From Thermoplasmata archaeon (GTDB lineage: Archaea > Thermoplasmatota > Thermoplasmata > Lutacidiplasmatales > UBA184), in assembly GCA_030040035.1 (NCBI GenBank), contig JASHUJ010000186.1, positions 1 to 35,068 of the forward strand: a DNA stretch of 35,068 nt, in the 5' to 3' direction. Below, in pieces: positions 1 to 9,557 of the stretch. Below the pieces are notes generated by a model. The model did not search any database and had not been told where the DNA came from. It saw only the letters and a list, made by a program, of their open reading frames with translations. Every line of letters begins with the position of its first letter. Within the stretch, counting starts at the first letter, position 1. Both the position numbers and the translations under genes were made by a program.

Positions 1-12
1 GCCTCCCTCCAG

Positions 13-462
13 ATGGCGCGGCCCCCGGTGCCCGCGCGGGGGCCGTCCGCGCCGGTCCGGGGCGTGCGCCCGCTCGACCGCCGGGACCACGCGGCGCTCG
101 CGGCGTGGGCGCGACGACAGGTCGATCCGCTCGTGGCCGCCTACCCGTACCTCGATCCCGAGGCCGACCGGATCTGGGGCGCGTTCGAGGGGTCCGCGCT
201 GGTCGGGGCCGTCCACGCGGAGGTCCGGCTGCCCCGGGTCTGGGTCCTGGGCGGAGTCTACGTCGACCCGGACGCGCGTCGCCGCGGCTGGGGCCGCGCG
301 CTGGTCCAGGCCGCGGTCGACGCGGCGGAGGGGACGGGGGCCCGGGTGGCGCTCTACGTCCGCGAGGACCGGGCCGAGGCCCGCCGGCTGTACGAGGGCC
401 TCGGGTTCCTTCCCTCGGACCGACGGATCTGGATCGATCTCGGCGCCGGTCTCGCGCCCTGA
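13..462 (+). CDS. GNAT-family N-acetyltransferase
   Basis: 149 aa ORF; acetyl-CoA binding-type motif 'VLGGVYVDPDARRRGWGRALVQAAVDAAEGTG' and 'LYVREDRAEARRLYEGLGF'. Confidence 0.85.
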   Translation: MARPPVPARGPSAPVRGVRPLDRRDHAALAAWARRQVDPLVAAYPYLDPEADRIWGAFEGSALVGAVHAEVRLPRVWVLGGVYVDPDARRRGWGRALVQAAVDAAEGTGARVALYVREDRAEARRLYEGLGFLPSDRRIWIDLGAGLAP

Positions 463-498
463 GCGCGGCCGGTTCATAAGCCGGGGGCGGTTCGCGTC

Positions 499-2166
499 GT
501 GGCGATGCCCTCGAACGCCGAGGCGGCGGAGATCTTCCGGAACATCGCCGATCTCCTCGATGTCCTCGGGGAGAAGTTCAAGCCGGACGCCTACCGACGC
601 GCGTCGCGCTCGATCGAGACCCTGACCGAGGACCTCGGGCCGATCGCCGCGCGCGACGAGCTCGGGACGATCCCGGGCGTCGGTGACGCGATCGCGGAGA
701 AGATCCGCGAGTACCTGCGGACCGGACGCATCGCCTACTACGACCGCCTCCAGAAGGAGGTCCCGCCCGGGCTGGTGGAGATCCTGAGGCTGCCCGGGCT
801 CGGGCCGAAAACGGCGCGCCGGTTCTGGGTCGAGCTCGGGATCGAGGGCCCGGCGGAGCTGGCCGACGCGGTCGCCGCGGGCCGGCTCGATCGCGTCAAA
901 GGCTTCGGACCCCGCAAGATCGCGCTGATCCGGGACGCGCTCCGGGCCGCCGCCGCGGCTCCGCCGGGGGGCGCCCGGATGCCGATCGAAACCGCGTACC
1001 CCGTCGCAGAGCGCATCGCCGGTGCGCTGCGCGCCCGCTCCCGGTCGGACCGCGTCGAGATTGCCGGCAGCTTCCGGCGGCGTCGTGAGACCGTGGGGGA
1101 CCTCGATGTCCTGGTCACCTCGGACGAGCCGGAGGCCGTGTTCGACACGTTCTCGCGCCTCCCCGAGGTGAAGGAGGTCCGGCTGCGCGGGAGTACGAAG
1201 GAGACCTGCATCCTTGCGAACGGGCTCCAGGTCGACCTGCGGGTCGTCGAGCCGGCCGCCTTCGGCGCCGCGCTCGTCTACTTCACCGGCTCGAAGGACC
1301 ACAACGTGCACCTCCGCACGATCGCGCGCGACCGGGGCCTGAAGGTGAACGAGTACGGCGTCTTCCGCGGCGAGGAGCGGATCGCCGGCTCGACCGAGGC
1401 GGACGTGTACGCCGCGCTCGAGCTCGCCTACATCGCCCCCGAGCTCCGAGAGAATCGCGGGGAGATCGAGGCCGCCGCTCGCGGGCCGCTCCCCGCGCTC
1501 GTCGACGCCGCGGAGATCGTCGGAGACCTGCACGTCCACCTGCCGCCGTCGGCCGGACCGTCCGACGTCGACCGGATCGTCGGGGAGGCCCGACGGCGGC
1601 GCCTCACCTACGTCGGGGTGGTCATCGGCGGCCCCGGGGCCGACGGCACGCCCTGGTCCCTTCCGCCCGCCACGGTCGCCCGGCTGATCGCGGCCGACGA
1701 CCCCGCGCTCCGCGTGCGTCGAGCGATCGAGATCGGTCCCTCGGCCACGCCGCGCCGGCTTCCCGCGGACGGCGCCGAGTTCGCGATCGGACGGCCGACG
1801 GCCGGATCGGACCCGGCGGATCTCGCGGCCCCTGACGGGGTGCCCGTGCGGCTGATCGCGCACGTCGCGGGCGCTGCCGACGAGCGCGCTCCGCGAGGCT
1901 GGATCGAGCGGGCCCATGCGCTCGGGGCGGCGGTCGAGGTCGGTCCCGGGGCCGAGCGACTGGATTCGACCTGGGCCCGCCACGCCCGGGAGTCCGGTAC
2001 GCGACTCAGCGTCGCCACCGGCCTGGGCGGTCCCCCGGACGACCCGACGTTCCCGATCGCCCTCGGATTCGCGCGACGGGCGGGGGCCCTCCGTCCGGAC
2101 GTGGACAATGCCGGTGGGGGATCGACCCCGGTCGTGCGGCGGCCTAGCGGCCGCCGACGGAGCTAG
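499..2166 (+). CDS. polX: DNA polymerase/3'-5' exonuclease PolX-like (HhH + pol X core + degenerate PHP domain)
   Basis: N-terminal 'AEIFRNIADLLDVLGEKFKPDAYRRASRSIETL', HhH 'IPGVGDAIAEKI', polX core 'AGSFRRRRETVGDLDVLV' and 'VDLRVVEPAAFGAALVYFTGSKDHN'. Start may be GTG 499 or ATG 505. Confidence 0.9.
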   Translation: MAMPSNAEAAEIFRNIADLLDVLGEKFKPDAYRRASRSIETLTEDLGPIAARDELGTIPGVGDAIAEKIREYLRTGRIAYYDRLQKEVPPGLVEILRLPGLGPKTARRFWVELGIEGPAELADAVAAGRLDRVKGFGPRKIALIRDALRAAAAAPPGGARMPIETAYPVAERIAGALRARSRSDRVEIAGSFRRRRETVGDLDVLVTSDEPEAVFDTFSRLPEVKEVRLRGSTKETCILANGLQVDLRVVEPAAFGAALVYFTGSKDHNVHLRTIARDRGLKVNEYGVFRGEERIAGSTEADVYAALELAYIAPELRENRGEIEAAARGPLPALVDAAEIVGDLHVHLPPSAGPSDVDRIVGEARRRRLTYVGVVIGGPGADGTPWSLPPATVARLIAADDPALRVRRAIEIGPSATPRRLPADGAEFAIGRPTAGSDPADLAAPDGVPVRLIAHVAGAADERAPRGWIERAHALGAAVEVGPGAERLDSTWARHARESGTRLSVATGLGGPPDDPTFPIALGFARRAGALRPDVDNAGGGSTPVVRRPSGRRRS

Positions 2167-2494
2167 CCGGGGCGGGGGCGCGACCGCCCGAGATCGCGGT
2201 CGCGTCGATCGATCCGCGGGCGAGGCAGCTCGTGCACCGGTGGGCGGACGGGGTCAGCCCGTGGCGCCAGTAGCAATCCACGCAGAGGGCGCGCCCGCAC
2301 CCCCAGCAGAGGGGTGGGGCAGTGGTCTTCCCGATCGTGCCCGAGCAGTTGGCGCAGACCGCCGGGGCGCCCGGGGCCCGGGCCCGGTAGGCGGGCGGTT
2401 CGGGCAAGCGGGGCCGGGGCGCTCGGGGAGCCGCGGGCGGGACCGCCCGCGGAAGGCTCCCGGCCTCCGGCCGCCGGGGGGTCGTCTCGGACAC
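2144..2494 (-). CDS. small zinc-finger/zinc-ribbon protein
   Basis: Cys/His clusters 'CANCSG...CWGCGRALCVDCYWRHG...HRCTSC'. ORF is open to 2596; the GTG at 2494 lies about 25 nt below a TATA-like 'ctaaatag'. Confidence 0.55.
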   Translation of the reverse strand: MSETTPRRPEAGSLPRAVPPAAPRAPRPRLPEPPAYRARAPGAPAVCANCSGTIGKTTAPPLCWGCGRALCVDCYWRHGLTPSAHRCTSCLARGSIDATAISGGRAPAPASSVGGR

Positions 2495-2594
2495 CGAGCG
2501 TTCGATGCGGGACCTACTATTTAGGGTTCGGTTCCGCGCGGATTTCTGCCGCTGGAGCCGGAAGTAGATGTAGCGGTCGGCGGAACCGGCGCGC

Positions 2595-2960
2595 ATGTCG
2601 GACGGGTCCGCCTATCCCCGCGTGTACCGCCGCTCGGCCGCCGGCCGCCCGGACCGGGCGGCCGAGGTGGAGGCGAAGCGCTCGAACGCCGCGATCCCGG
2701 CCGTGGTCGTGCTGGCGGCCGTCGGGCTCTATTTCGGGCAGTACACGGTCTTCGCGCCCGGCCTCCTCGGGCTCGTGCTGGCCGGGGTCGGGCTCTCGTT
2801 CCTTTCGACCCGGCTGAACCCGCTCAGCGCCCACTTCTACCTTCCCAAGAAGCCGAGCTGGCTCGCGGTCGGCGTCGTCTTCCTCGGCGCGCTCGGGCTG
2901 CTCGCGGACGCCTACGTGCTCCTCGCGCGTGACCTGCGCGGGCTCGGCCTCCCCGTCTAG
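2595..2960 (+). CDS. small integral membrane protein, unknown function
   Basis: 121 aa with about three hydrophobic segments (AAIPAVVVLAAVGLYFG; GLLGLVLAGVGLSFL; WLAVGVVFLGALGLLADAYVLLA). Confidence 0.65.
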   Translation: MSDGSAYPRVYRRSAAGRPDRAAEVEAKRSNAAIPAVVVLAAVGLYFGQYTVFAPGLLGLVLAGVGLSFLSTRLNPLSAHFYLPKKPSWLAVGVVFLGALGLLADAYVLLARDLRGLGLPV

Positions 2961-2976
2961 CGCTGCCCCCCGCGGT

Positions 2977-3882
2977 CTACGCGGCGACCATCCGCTCGAG
3001 CGAGCGGCGCGCCCGGGCCGCCGTCTCGGGCGGCACGTCGATGACGTAGCGGCCGAACTGGAGCGAGTCCCGGACGTCCGCGAGGCTGATCTCCTTCATG
3101 TACGGGCAGATCGCCCCCGCATCGATCGGGTGGAACTGGGTCGTCGGGTTGAGCTTGCGCATCCGGTGCAGAATCCCGACCTCGGTCGCCACCAGGACCT
3201 CGGGCGCCCGGGTCTCCTCGGCGAAGCGGACCATCCCGTCGGTCGAGAGGACCCGGTCGACGTACGGGAGCGCGTGGGTCGCGCAGCCGCACTCGGGGTG
3301 CGCGATCACGGGGGCGCCCGGGTGCTCGGCGCGCGCGCGGTCGAGCCCCTCGGGCCGGAGCTTCGCATGGACCGGGCAGTCGCCGACCCACAGGTGCATC
3401 TTGCGGCCGGTCCGCCGGCGGACATAGTCGCCCAGGAACATGTCGGGCAGGAACAGGATCTCGCGGTCGGCCGGAACGTTCTCGACAACCTTCAGCGCGT
3501 TCGAGCTCGTGCAGCAGTAGTCCGCCTCGGCCTTCACGTCGGCCGAGGTGTTGATGTACGCGACCACGACCGCGTCGGGATGCTCCGCCTTCCACGTGCG
3601 GAGCTCCTCCGCGGTGATCGAGTCGGCGAGCGCGCAGCCGGCGGCGAGGTCGGGGAGCAGGACCGTCCGGCCCGGGTTCAGGATCTTCGCCGTCTCGGCC
3701 ATGAACCGGACCCCGGCGAAGACGATCACCGGTCGGTCCGACTCCATCGCCTTGCGGGAGAGGAAGAGGGAGTCGCCGACGTAGTCCGCGACGTCCTGGA
3801 CCTCGGCGCGCTGGTAGTTGTGGGCCAGGAGGACGGCCCGCCGCTCCTCCTTCAGGCGCCGGACCTCCGCTTCCAGCGACAT
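2977..3882 (-). CDS. nadA: quinolinate synthase NadA
   Basis: '[29 protein letters not shown]', '[12 protein letters not shown]', '[23 protein letters not shown]', '[15 protein letters not shown]'; the Cys positions expected for the 4Fe-4S cluster are present. Confidence 0.96.
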   Translation of the reverse strand: MSLEAEVRRLKEERRAVLLAHNYQRAEVQDVADYVGDSLFLSRKAMESDRPVIVFAGVRFMAETAKILNPGRTVLLPDLAAGCALADSITAEELRTWKAEHPDAVVVAYINTSADVKAEADYCCTSSNALKVVENVPADREILFLPDMFLGDYVRRRTGRKMHLWVGDCPVHAKLRPEGLDRARAEHPGAPVIAHPECGCATHALPYVDRVLSTDGMVRFAEETRAPEVLVATEVGILHRMRKLNPTTQFHPIDAGAICPYMKEISLADVRDSLQFGRYVIDVPPETAARARRSLERMVAA

Positions 3883-3903
3883 CGCCGCGGTCCCCCGACG
3901 TTG

Positions 3904-4788
3904 CTAGCCGGCGGGGCGTTTTAAGTGAGCCGGAGCGCGGATCGTGAGGTGGAACGGGAGGGCGGGCGCGGAGTGCGTGAGCGCGCCCAAGCTGACGACC
4001 TCCGCTCCGACCGACCGGTAGCGCGCGACGCGCCCGGGGGTGATCCCGCCCGAGAGCTCGATCCGGCGGCCCCGCCGGAGACCGGCAGCGTTCAGGGCCC
4101 GGACGATCCGACGGGCCCCCGCGGGCCCCGCGTTGTCGACGAGCAGCACGTCCGCGCCCGCGCGCGCCGCCGCGAGCGCGGCCCGGACCGTCCGCACTTC
4201 CACCTCGACCGGCTCGCTCGGGCGCGCGGCCGCCCGGGCGCGCCGGACCGCCTCGGCGAGGGGCACGAGCGCGAGGTGGTTGTTCTTGATCAGGATCGCG
4301 TCGGACAGATCGCGCCGGTGCGGTCGCCCCCCACCGTGGACCACCGCCGCCTTCTCGAGGTCCCGCAGGCCCGGGAGGGTTTTGCGCGTCGCCCAGACCT
4401 CGGGCCCCCCGGACCGGGAGTGCGCGGCCCGGACCGCGCGCGCGGTCTCGGTCGCGACCCCGCTCGCGTGCATCAGGAAGTTGAGGAGCGTCCGCTCGAC
4501 GGCGAGGAGGGTGCGCGCGTCGCCCGCGAGCCGGGCGACGACCGTACCGGCGTGGACCCGGCGGCCGTCGCGACCGGCCGCCACGACCCGCAGGCCGGTG
4601 GCCCGGGCGATCGCCCGGAGCTCCACCATCCCGGACAGCACGCCCGGCGCCTGGGCCGTCACGGTCGCCTCGGCCGCGATCGGGCGCGGGAGGAGCGCGC
4701 GCGTCGTTCGGTCCCGCTCGGTCCGGTCCTCGCGCAGCGCCCGTCGGACGAGCGCCGGGACCTCCCTAGTCGGCCGGGGCGTCGTCAT
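3904..4788 (-). CDS. nadC: nicotinate-nucleotide pyrophosphorylase (carboxylating)
   Basis: 'LLNFLMHASGVATETARAV', 'ATRKTLPGLRDLEKAAVVHGGGRPHRRDLSDAILIKNNHLA', 'VEVEVRTVRAALAAARAGADVLLVDN', 'ELSGGIT'. Confidence 0.96.
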   Translation of the reverse strand: MTTPRPTREVPALVRRALREDRTERDRTTRALLPRPIAAEATVTAQAPGVLSGMVELRAIARATGLRVVAAGRDGRRVHAGTVVARLAGDARTLLAVERTLLNFLMHASGVATETARAVRAAHSRSGGPEVWATRKTLPGLRDLEKAAVVHGGGRPHRRDLSDAILIKNNHLALVPLAEAVRRARAAARPSEPVEVEVRTVRAALAAARAGADVLLVDNAGPAGARRIVRALNAAGLRRGRRIELSGGITPGRVARYRSVGAEVVSLGALTHSAPALPFHLTIRAPAHLKRPAG

Positions 4789-7171
4789 CGCCCTCGCTCT
4801 CGCCCTCGTCCCCCGCCACCCGGAGCGCTGCGACCAGCCGATCGAGATCGGGCACGACGTCCGGCCGCAGGGAGCGCAGGTTCTGCCGCTCGAGCTCCGT
4901 GACCCGGCGCCGCGCGCTCGCGTGGTCGCCGCGGGCGAACGACAGCTGGGCGAGCCGTAGCAGCACGTCGACCTCGTCCGCCGGGGCCTTCAGCTCGCGG
5001 ACGAGCCGGTACGCTTCCAGCAGGTCCGCCTCGGCCCGGTCGTACTCGCCCCGGTCGAGGCCGATCTTGCCCTGGATGATCAGCGCCTGGACGACCCCGA
5101 ACCGGTCCCCGAGCCGCTCCAGGATCTCGCGCGACCGGTGGACCTTGCGGACCGCCTCCTCGACCTTCCCCGCCTCGCGGAGCACGTCGGCCGAGTTGAA
5201 GAGCGCCCAGGCCACCCGGCGCTGGTCGTGCGCCTTCTCGGCCAGCCGGATCGCCTCGTTGAACTGCGCCTCGGCCGCCTCGAACCGTTCGGGCGTCGGG
5301 GGCCGGCTCGCGAACATCACGCCGAGGAACAGGTGCGCGTGCGCCGCCTCGCGCGCGTCCCCGAGCTCCTCGAGGAGCCGGGCCGCCTCGCGCGTCTCGT
5401 CCATCGCGCGATCGGTCTCCCCGGTCATCGCGAGCACGTTGGCCCGGCGGGCCCGGCTGAGCGCGGTCGCGCGCTCGTTGCCGCTCGTCCGCGCGATCCG
5501 GAACTCCTCGTCATGCTCGGCGAGCGATTCCGGGTAGCGCCCCTGGTAGTACAGCGCCTCGCCCCGGAGCCGGTGCAGCGCGAGCGTGACGAGCGGGTGG
5601 GCCGAGAGGTCGACGCTCCGGAGCACCTTCTCGGTCGTCTCGTCGGCGGCACGCCACTCGCCCTGGTCGGACTGGACCTGGGCGAGGTACAGCTCGGCCA
5701 TCGCGCGGACGGGCGGGCTGATCCGCTCGGAGCCGCGGCGGCCGAGGTGCTCGCGGACCACGCGCTCCGCCTCGTGGAACTCGCCGAGATGGTCGATCTC
5801 CTGTGCGAGCTCGAGGACGAGGCCGGCCTCGCCGTCGGCGTCGTCGGGCCGCAGGCGACGGAATCCCTCGAGCGCGCGCTCGAGGTGCTGGCGCGCGGTC
5901 TCGTGGGCGTACACCCGCTCCGCGATCTCGGCCGCGGTACGGTTGTACTGGACGCTCTTCTCGTCGACCTTCCCGAGGTCGAAGTGCCGCGCGAGGGCGT
6001 AGATCGTCTCGATGTCGGCGCTCCCCGACGCCTCGAGCGCCTCGCCCGCCCGCCGGTGGAGGAGGCGGCGCCGGCTCTCGGTGAGCTGGCCGTAGACCTC
6101 GGCCCGCGCGGCGTCGTCAGGGAACGCGAGGAGCTCGCCGGCCCGCTCGACGAGCAGACCCCGCCCGACGAGCCGGTCGACGGACTCCGCGAGCCGCTCC
6201 TCGTCCTCCCCGCTCGCGCGCAGCAGGACCGAGAACGGGAACTCGGGCCCCAGGACGGAGGCGACCGCGACCGTGCGCTGATCGTCGTCGCCGAGCGGCT
6301 CGGGTCCCGCGGGGGCGGGGCCGCCCGACGGCGGCGTCGGCCAGCGGCGGTCGAACTGCTCGAGCAGGAGCGGGTTGCCGCCCGTCTCCGAGTAGCGGCG
6401 CGCGACCTCCTCCGTGGAGAACTCCCGGTCCGGCTCGCGCCAGTGGAGGTACTCGGCGACCTCCGCGCTCGTGAACGGCCGCAGGTAGGTCCGGCGCGCC
6501 CGCACCGTGCCCTCGAACTCCTCGAGGCGCGCGCGCCGGGACTCCGGCAACGCCTCGAACGGCCGGGACGTCGCGAGGATCCAGAACGGGCGGTCGGCGA
6601 GACGGCCGGCGAGGTACTCGATCGCCTCGAGCGAGAGATCGTCGCTCCGGTGCAGGTCCTCGAGGACGAGGACCGTCGGGCCGGTGCGCGAGACCTCGCG
6701 GAACTGCTCGATGAGGCCGGTCCAGAGCGGCTCGCGCGCGAGCTCGCCCCGCTCGTCGGCCTCCTCGATCTCGGAGAGGAGGCGCTCCTCGATCCGCACC
6801 GGCGTCGGGAGCTCGGAGAGCCGCAGGCGCGGGGCGAAGCCGATGAGGACGCTCGCCGGACCCGAGGGCCCCCCGAGCGGTTCGTCCGCCGACGTCGCGA
6901 GATCGCGGGCGCTCTCGATCGCCGAGCGGATCAGGGAGAGCGGCGGCGGGGCATCGAGCGCCGGTGCGCGCCCGACCAGGACCTGGGCGCCGCGCACGCG
7001 GAAGTCGCGGACGAGCTCGCCGACGAGCGTCGACTTACCCGTACCGGTCGCGCCGACGAGGATCGTGACCCCGCCGCTCCCGGCCCGCGCGTCGTCGAAG
7101 CGTCGGTACAGCGCTTCGACCGCCTCCATCCGGCCGAGGAACGTTCGGCTGTCCCCGACCCCGGTTGCCAT
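4766..7171 (-). CDS. AAA ATPase (AAA_16/STAND-like) with TPR repeats, no recognisable DNA-binding domain
   Basis: Walker A 'LVGATGTGKSTLVGEL', Walker B-like 'TVLVLEDLHRSDDLS', followed by a long alpha-helical TPR-like region. Overlaps nadC by 23 nt. Confidence 0.85.
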   Translation of the reverse strand: MATGVGDSRTFLGRMEAVEALYRRFDDARAGSGGVTILVGATGTGKSTLVGELVRDFRVRGAQVLVGRAPALDAPPPLSLIRSAIESARDLATSADEPLGGPSGPASVLIGFAPRLRLSELPTPVRIEERLLSEIEEADERGELAREPLWTGLIEQFREVSRTGPTVLVLEDLHRSDDLSLEAIEYLAGRLADRPFWILATSRPFEALPESRRARLEEFEGTVRARRTYLRPFTSAEVAEYLHWREPDREFSTEEVARRYSETGGNPLLLEQFDRRWPTPPSGGPAPAGPEPLGDDDQRTVAVASVLGPEFPFSVLLRASGEDEERLAESVDRLVGRGLLVERAGELLAFPDDAARAEVYGQLTESRRRLLHRRAGEALEASGSADIETIYALARHFDLGKVDEKSVQYNRTAAEIAERVYAHETARQHLERALEGFRRLRPDDADGEAGLVLELAQEIDHLGEFHEAERVVREHLGRRGSERISPPVRAMAELYLAQVQSDQGEWRAADETTEKVLRSVDLSAHPLVTLALHRLRGEALYYQGRYPESLAEHDEEFRIARTSGNERATALSRARRANVLAMTGETDRAMDETREAARLLEELGDAREAAHAHLFLGVMFASRPPTPERFEAAEAQFNEAIRLAEKAHDQRRVAWALFNSADVLREAGKVEEAVRKVHRSREILERLGDRFGVVQALIIQGKIGLDRGEYDRAEADLLEAYRLVRELKAPADEVDVLLRLAQLSFARGDHASARRRVTELERQNLRSLRPDVVPDLDRLVAALRVAGDEGESEGDDDAPAD

Positions 7172-7210
7172 CGCCTCGGCGGGTGAGAAGGGAGCCCGCG
7201 CGTAATAACG

Positions 7211-8389
7211 CTACCCTCGCTTCGCCGGCACGAACGGCAGCGGGACGACCCGGGCCGGGACCTCCCGACCGCGGATCTCGAGGGCGACCGACGTCCCGGG
7301 GACGGCGAGCGGGGGCGGGAGGTAGGCGAGCGCGATGCCGCGCCCGAGCGTCGGCGAGATCCCCCCGCTCGTCGCCGCGGTGATCTCGGTGCCGTTCGCG
7401 CGGACGGGGGTCCCGTGGCGGGGGATCGCGCCCGGCGCGTCGGTCTCGATCCCCGCGAGCCGGACCGCGGGTCCGTCCGTTCGCTGCTTCTCGAGCGCGG
7501 GGCGCCCCACGAACTCGTGCGCGAAATCGACGAACCGGTCCTGGCCGGCTTCGATCGGCGTGTGATCGCGGTGGAACTCCTGGCCCGAGAGGAGGTACCC
7601 CTTCTCGAGCCGCAGCGAGTCGCGGGCCCCGAGCCCGATCGGGGTCGCCCCGGCCGCGACGAGCCGCTCGGCGAGGACGTCCGCGGACTCCGCCGGGACG
7701 AAGAGCTCGTAGCCGAGCTCGCCCGTGTAACCCGTCCGGCTCACCAGCGTCGTCTCGGCGAGCGCGGCCGGGAACGGCCGCCCGAGCGTGCCCCCGGCCT
7801 CGCCCGGGCCGGGCGCCGCGGGGAAGAACGCGGCGTGGTAGAAGGCGAGCGGACCGAGCTGCCAGCCGAAGACGCCCTCCAGGAGCGCACGGGAACGCGG
7901 CCCCTGCAGCGCGAGGAGCGCGACCTTCCCGTTCCACCGGGCGATCTCGGTGTCGGGCCCGCGGTGCTGACGGAGGATCTCCTCGACCTCGTCGGCGCGG
8001 CCCGCGTTCGGCACCGCGAGGTGCGTGCGCGCGAGCTCGTCCCCCCGGTCGAGCCGGCTCACGAGGAGGTCGTCGACGATGCCGCCGCTCGACTCGAGCA
8101 GGAACGTGTAGCGCACCTGGCCCGGGGCGAGGAGCGGGACGTTCGCCGTCGTCCGGCGCGCGAGGAGATCGGCCGCGTGGGCCCCGGCGAGGCTCAGGAT
8201 CCCCATGTGCGAGACGTCGAAGAGGCCGACGCCGGTCCGCACCGCGCGGTGCTCGGCGAGGATGCTCGAGTAGTAGAGGGGCATCTCCCAGCCGGCGAAC
8301 GGGACGAAGTGCGCGCCGTGACGCCGGTGGAACTCGTAGAGCGGGGTGCGGCGCAGCTCGGCCGTCCCCGGCGCCGGGTCCGCGCTCAC
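7211..8389 (-). CDS. gcvT: aminomethyltransferase, glycine cleavage T protein family
   Basis: 'TPLYEFHRRHGAHFVPFAGWEMPLYYSSILAEHRAVRTGVGLFDVSHMG', 'GGIVDDLLVSRL', 'SRTGYTGELGYELFVP'. GTG start overlaps the purP stop (GTGA). Confidence 0.93.
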   Translation of the reverse strand: MSADPAPGTAELRRTPLYEFHRRHGAHFVPFAGWEMPLYYSSILAEHRAVRTGVGLFDVSHMGILSLAGAHAADLLARRTTANVPLLAPGQVRYTFLLESSGGIVDDLLVSRLDRGDELARTHLAVPNAGRADEVEEILRQHRGPDTEIARWNGKVALLALQGPRSRALLEGVFGWQLGPLAFYHAAFFPAAPGPGEAGGTLGRPFPAALAETTLVSRTGYTGELGYELFVPAESADVLAERLVAAGATPIGLGARDSLRLEKGYLLSGQEFHRDHTPIEAGQDRFVDFAHEFVGRPALEKQRTDGPAVRLAGIETDAPGAIPRHGTPVRANGTEITAATSGGISPTLGRGIALAYLPPPLAVPGTSVALEIRGREVPARVVPLPFVPAKRG

Positions 8390-9543
8390 GTCAGGATCTC
8401 CTTGAGCCGGCCCGTGTCGATCGCGTGGCGGACCTCGAGCGCGATCCGGCGCCCGGTGCTCATCGGACCGCGCCAGAGCGCGTTGCCGTACGGGTGGCCG
8501 AGGCCCAGGTGGACGTTCGTGCCGCCCCCGATGCGCGCCGCGACATCGAAGACGGTCGGCCGGCCGTCGCGGTCGAGACACGTCTGCAGGCAGAACGGGC
8601 CGAGGATCCCGGGCGGGTAGCGCGCGCGCGCCGCGTCCACGAACTGTTCGCCGATCCGGAACACCTCCTCGAGGATCGACTCCCGGACCGTGAGCGTGCC
8701 GTGGCCCACGACCGTGTAGTCGGGGATGCGCGACGCCTCGGGGAGCTCGAGCTGCTGGGCCGCGGGAAGGCGCACGAGGCCATCGAGACTGCTCTCCCGC
8801 CGCTCGTCGACCCCGAGGAGTTCGAGCCCCTCCGGACGGGGGTGCAGCGGCGAGAAGAAGAAGTTGAAGTTGAACACGGGACCGATCACGTACTCCTCGA
8901 TCCGGGCGGTCGCGAGATCGTCCTTGGCGATCGTCCCCTGGGCGATAAGCTGGTCGCTCTTCCGGCGGTACTCCCGCGGGCTCGCGGCCGTGAAGAACCC
9001 GCGTTCGAGCCGGCGCTTCGCGTGGGGGAGCTTCACGATCGCGAGCGAGTCGATCGCGTCGGGGGAAGAGATCCGGCGCGGGATCCGGATCCCGGCCTCC
9101 TCGAGGAGCGTGTAGTAGTTCGCGCGCTCGCTCCGCTCCTCGATCCGGAGCATCGCGCGCGCCCCCACGATCGGGACGCGCAGCTCGTCCTCGATCGTCG
9201 CGAGCGGCACGTAGGAGGAGAGCGCGCGGTTCGGCACCAGGAGCGCGCCGTGACGGCGCAGCCGCTCCTGGTTCGCGGGCGTCGCGAGGTCCGCGAACTT
9301 GGGGAGCGTCCAGATCTCGTCCACGCAGCCGCGCCGGCGGAGCCCGCCCGGGCTGCGGATCGTCCGGAAGTAGCGGGCGTACGTCGCGTCCCGGCCCTCC
9401 TCGGCGATAACGAGGCTCGGAAAGCTCTCGGTCACGGCGCCGTCGGCGACGTCCAGCGCGGAGTGGGATCCGATCGTGGCCAAAACGGGTGTACGGGGAT
9501 ACTCGTCGACGAGGGCGCGGACTTCGGAAACGGAGAGGACCAT
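8386..9543 (-). CDS. purP: 5-formaminoimidazole-4-carboxamide-1-beta-D-ribofuranosyl 5'-monophosphate synthetase (FAICAR synthetase) PurP
   Basis: 'VLATIGSHSALDVADGA', 'AIVKLPHAKR', 'ATARIEEYVIGPVFNFNFFFSPL', 'ELLGVDERRESSLDGLVRLPA', 'PPGILGPFCLQTCLDRDGRPTVFDVAARIGGGTN' follow the archaeal PurP pattern. Confidence 0.9.
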   Translation of the reverse strand: MVLSVSEVRALVDEYPRTPVLATIGSHSALDVADGAVTESFPSLVIAEEGRDATYARYFRTIRSPGGLRRRGCVDEIWTLPKFADLATPANQERLRRHGALLVPNRALSSYVPLATIEDELRVPIVGARAMLRIEERSERANYYTLLEEAGIRIPRRISSPDAIDSLAIVKLPHAKRRLERGFFTAASPREYRRKSDQLIAQGTIAKDDLATARIEEYVIGPVFNFNFFFSPLHPRPEGLELLGVDERRESSLDGLVRLPAAQQLELPEASRIPDYTVVGHGTLTVRESILEEVFRIGEQFVDAARARYPPGILGPFCLQTCLDRDGRPTVFDVAARIGGGTNVHLGLGHPYGNALWRGPMSTGRRIALEVRHAIDTGRLKEILT

Positions 9544-9557
9544 TCGAGGGGACGGCG

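Noticed and set aside
5138-7186. 682-aa plus-strand ORF
   Set aside because: Antisense shadow of the AAA-TPR gene; Arg/Glu/Leu-rich low-complexity product typical of high-GC reverse frames.
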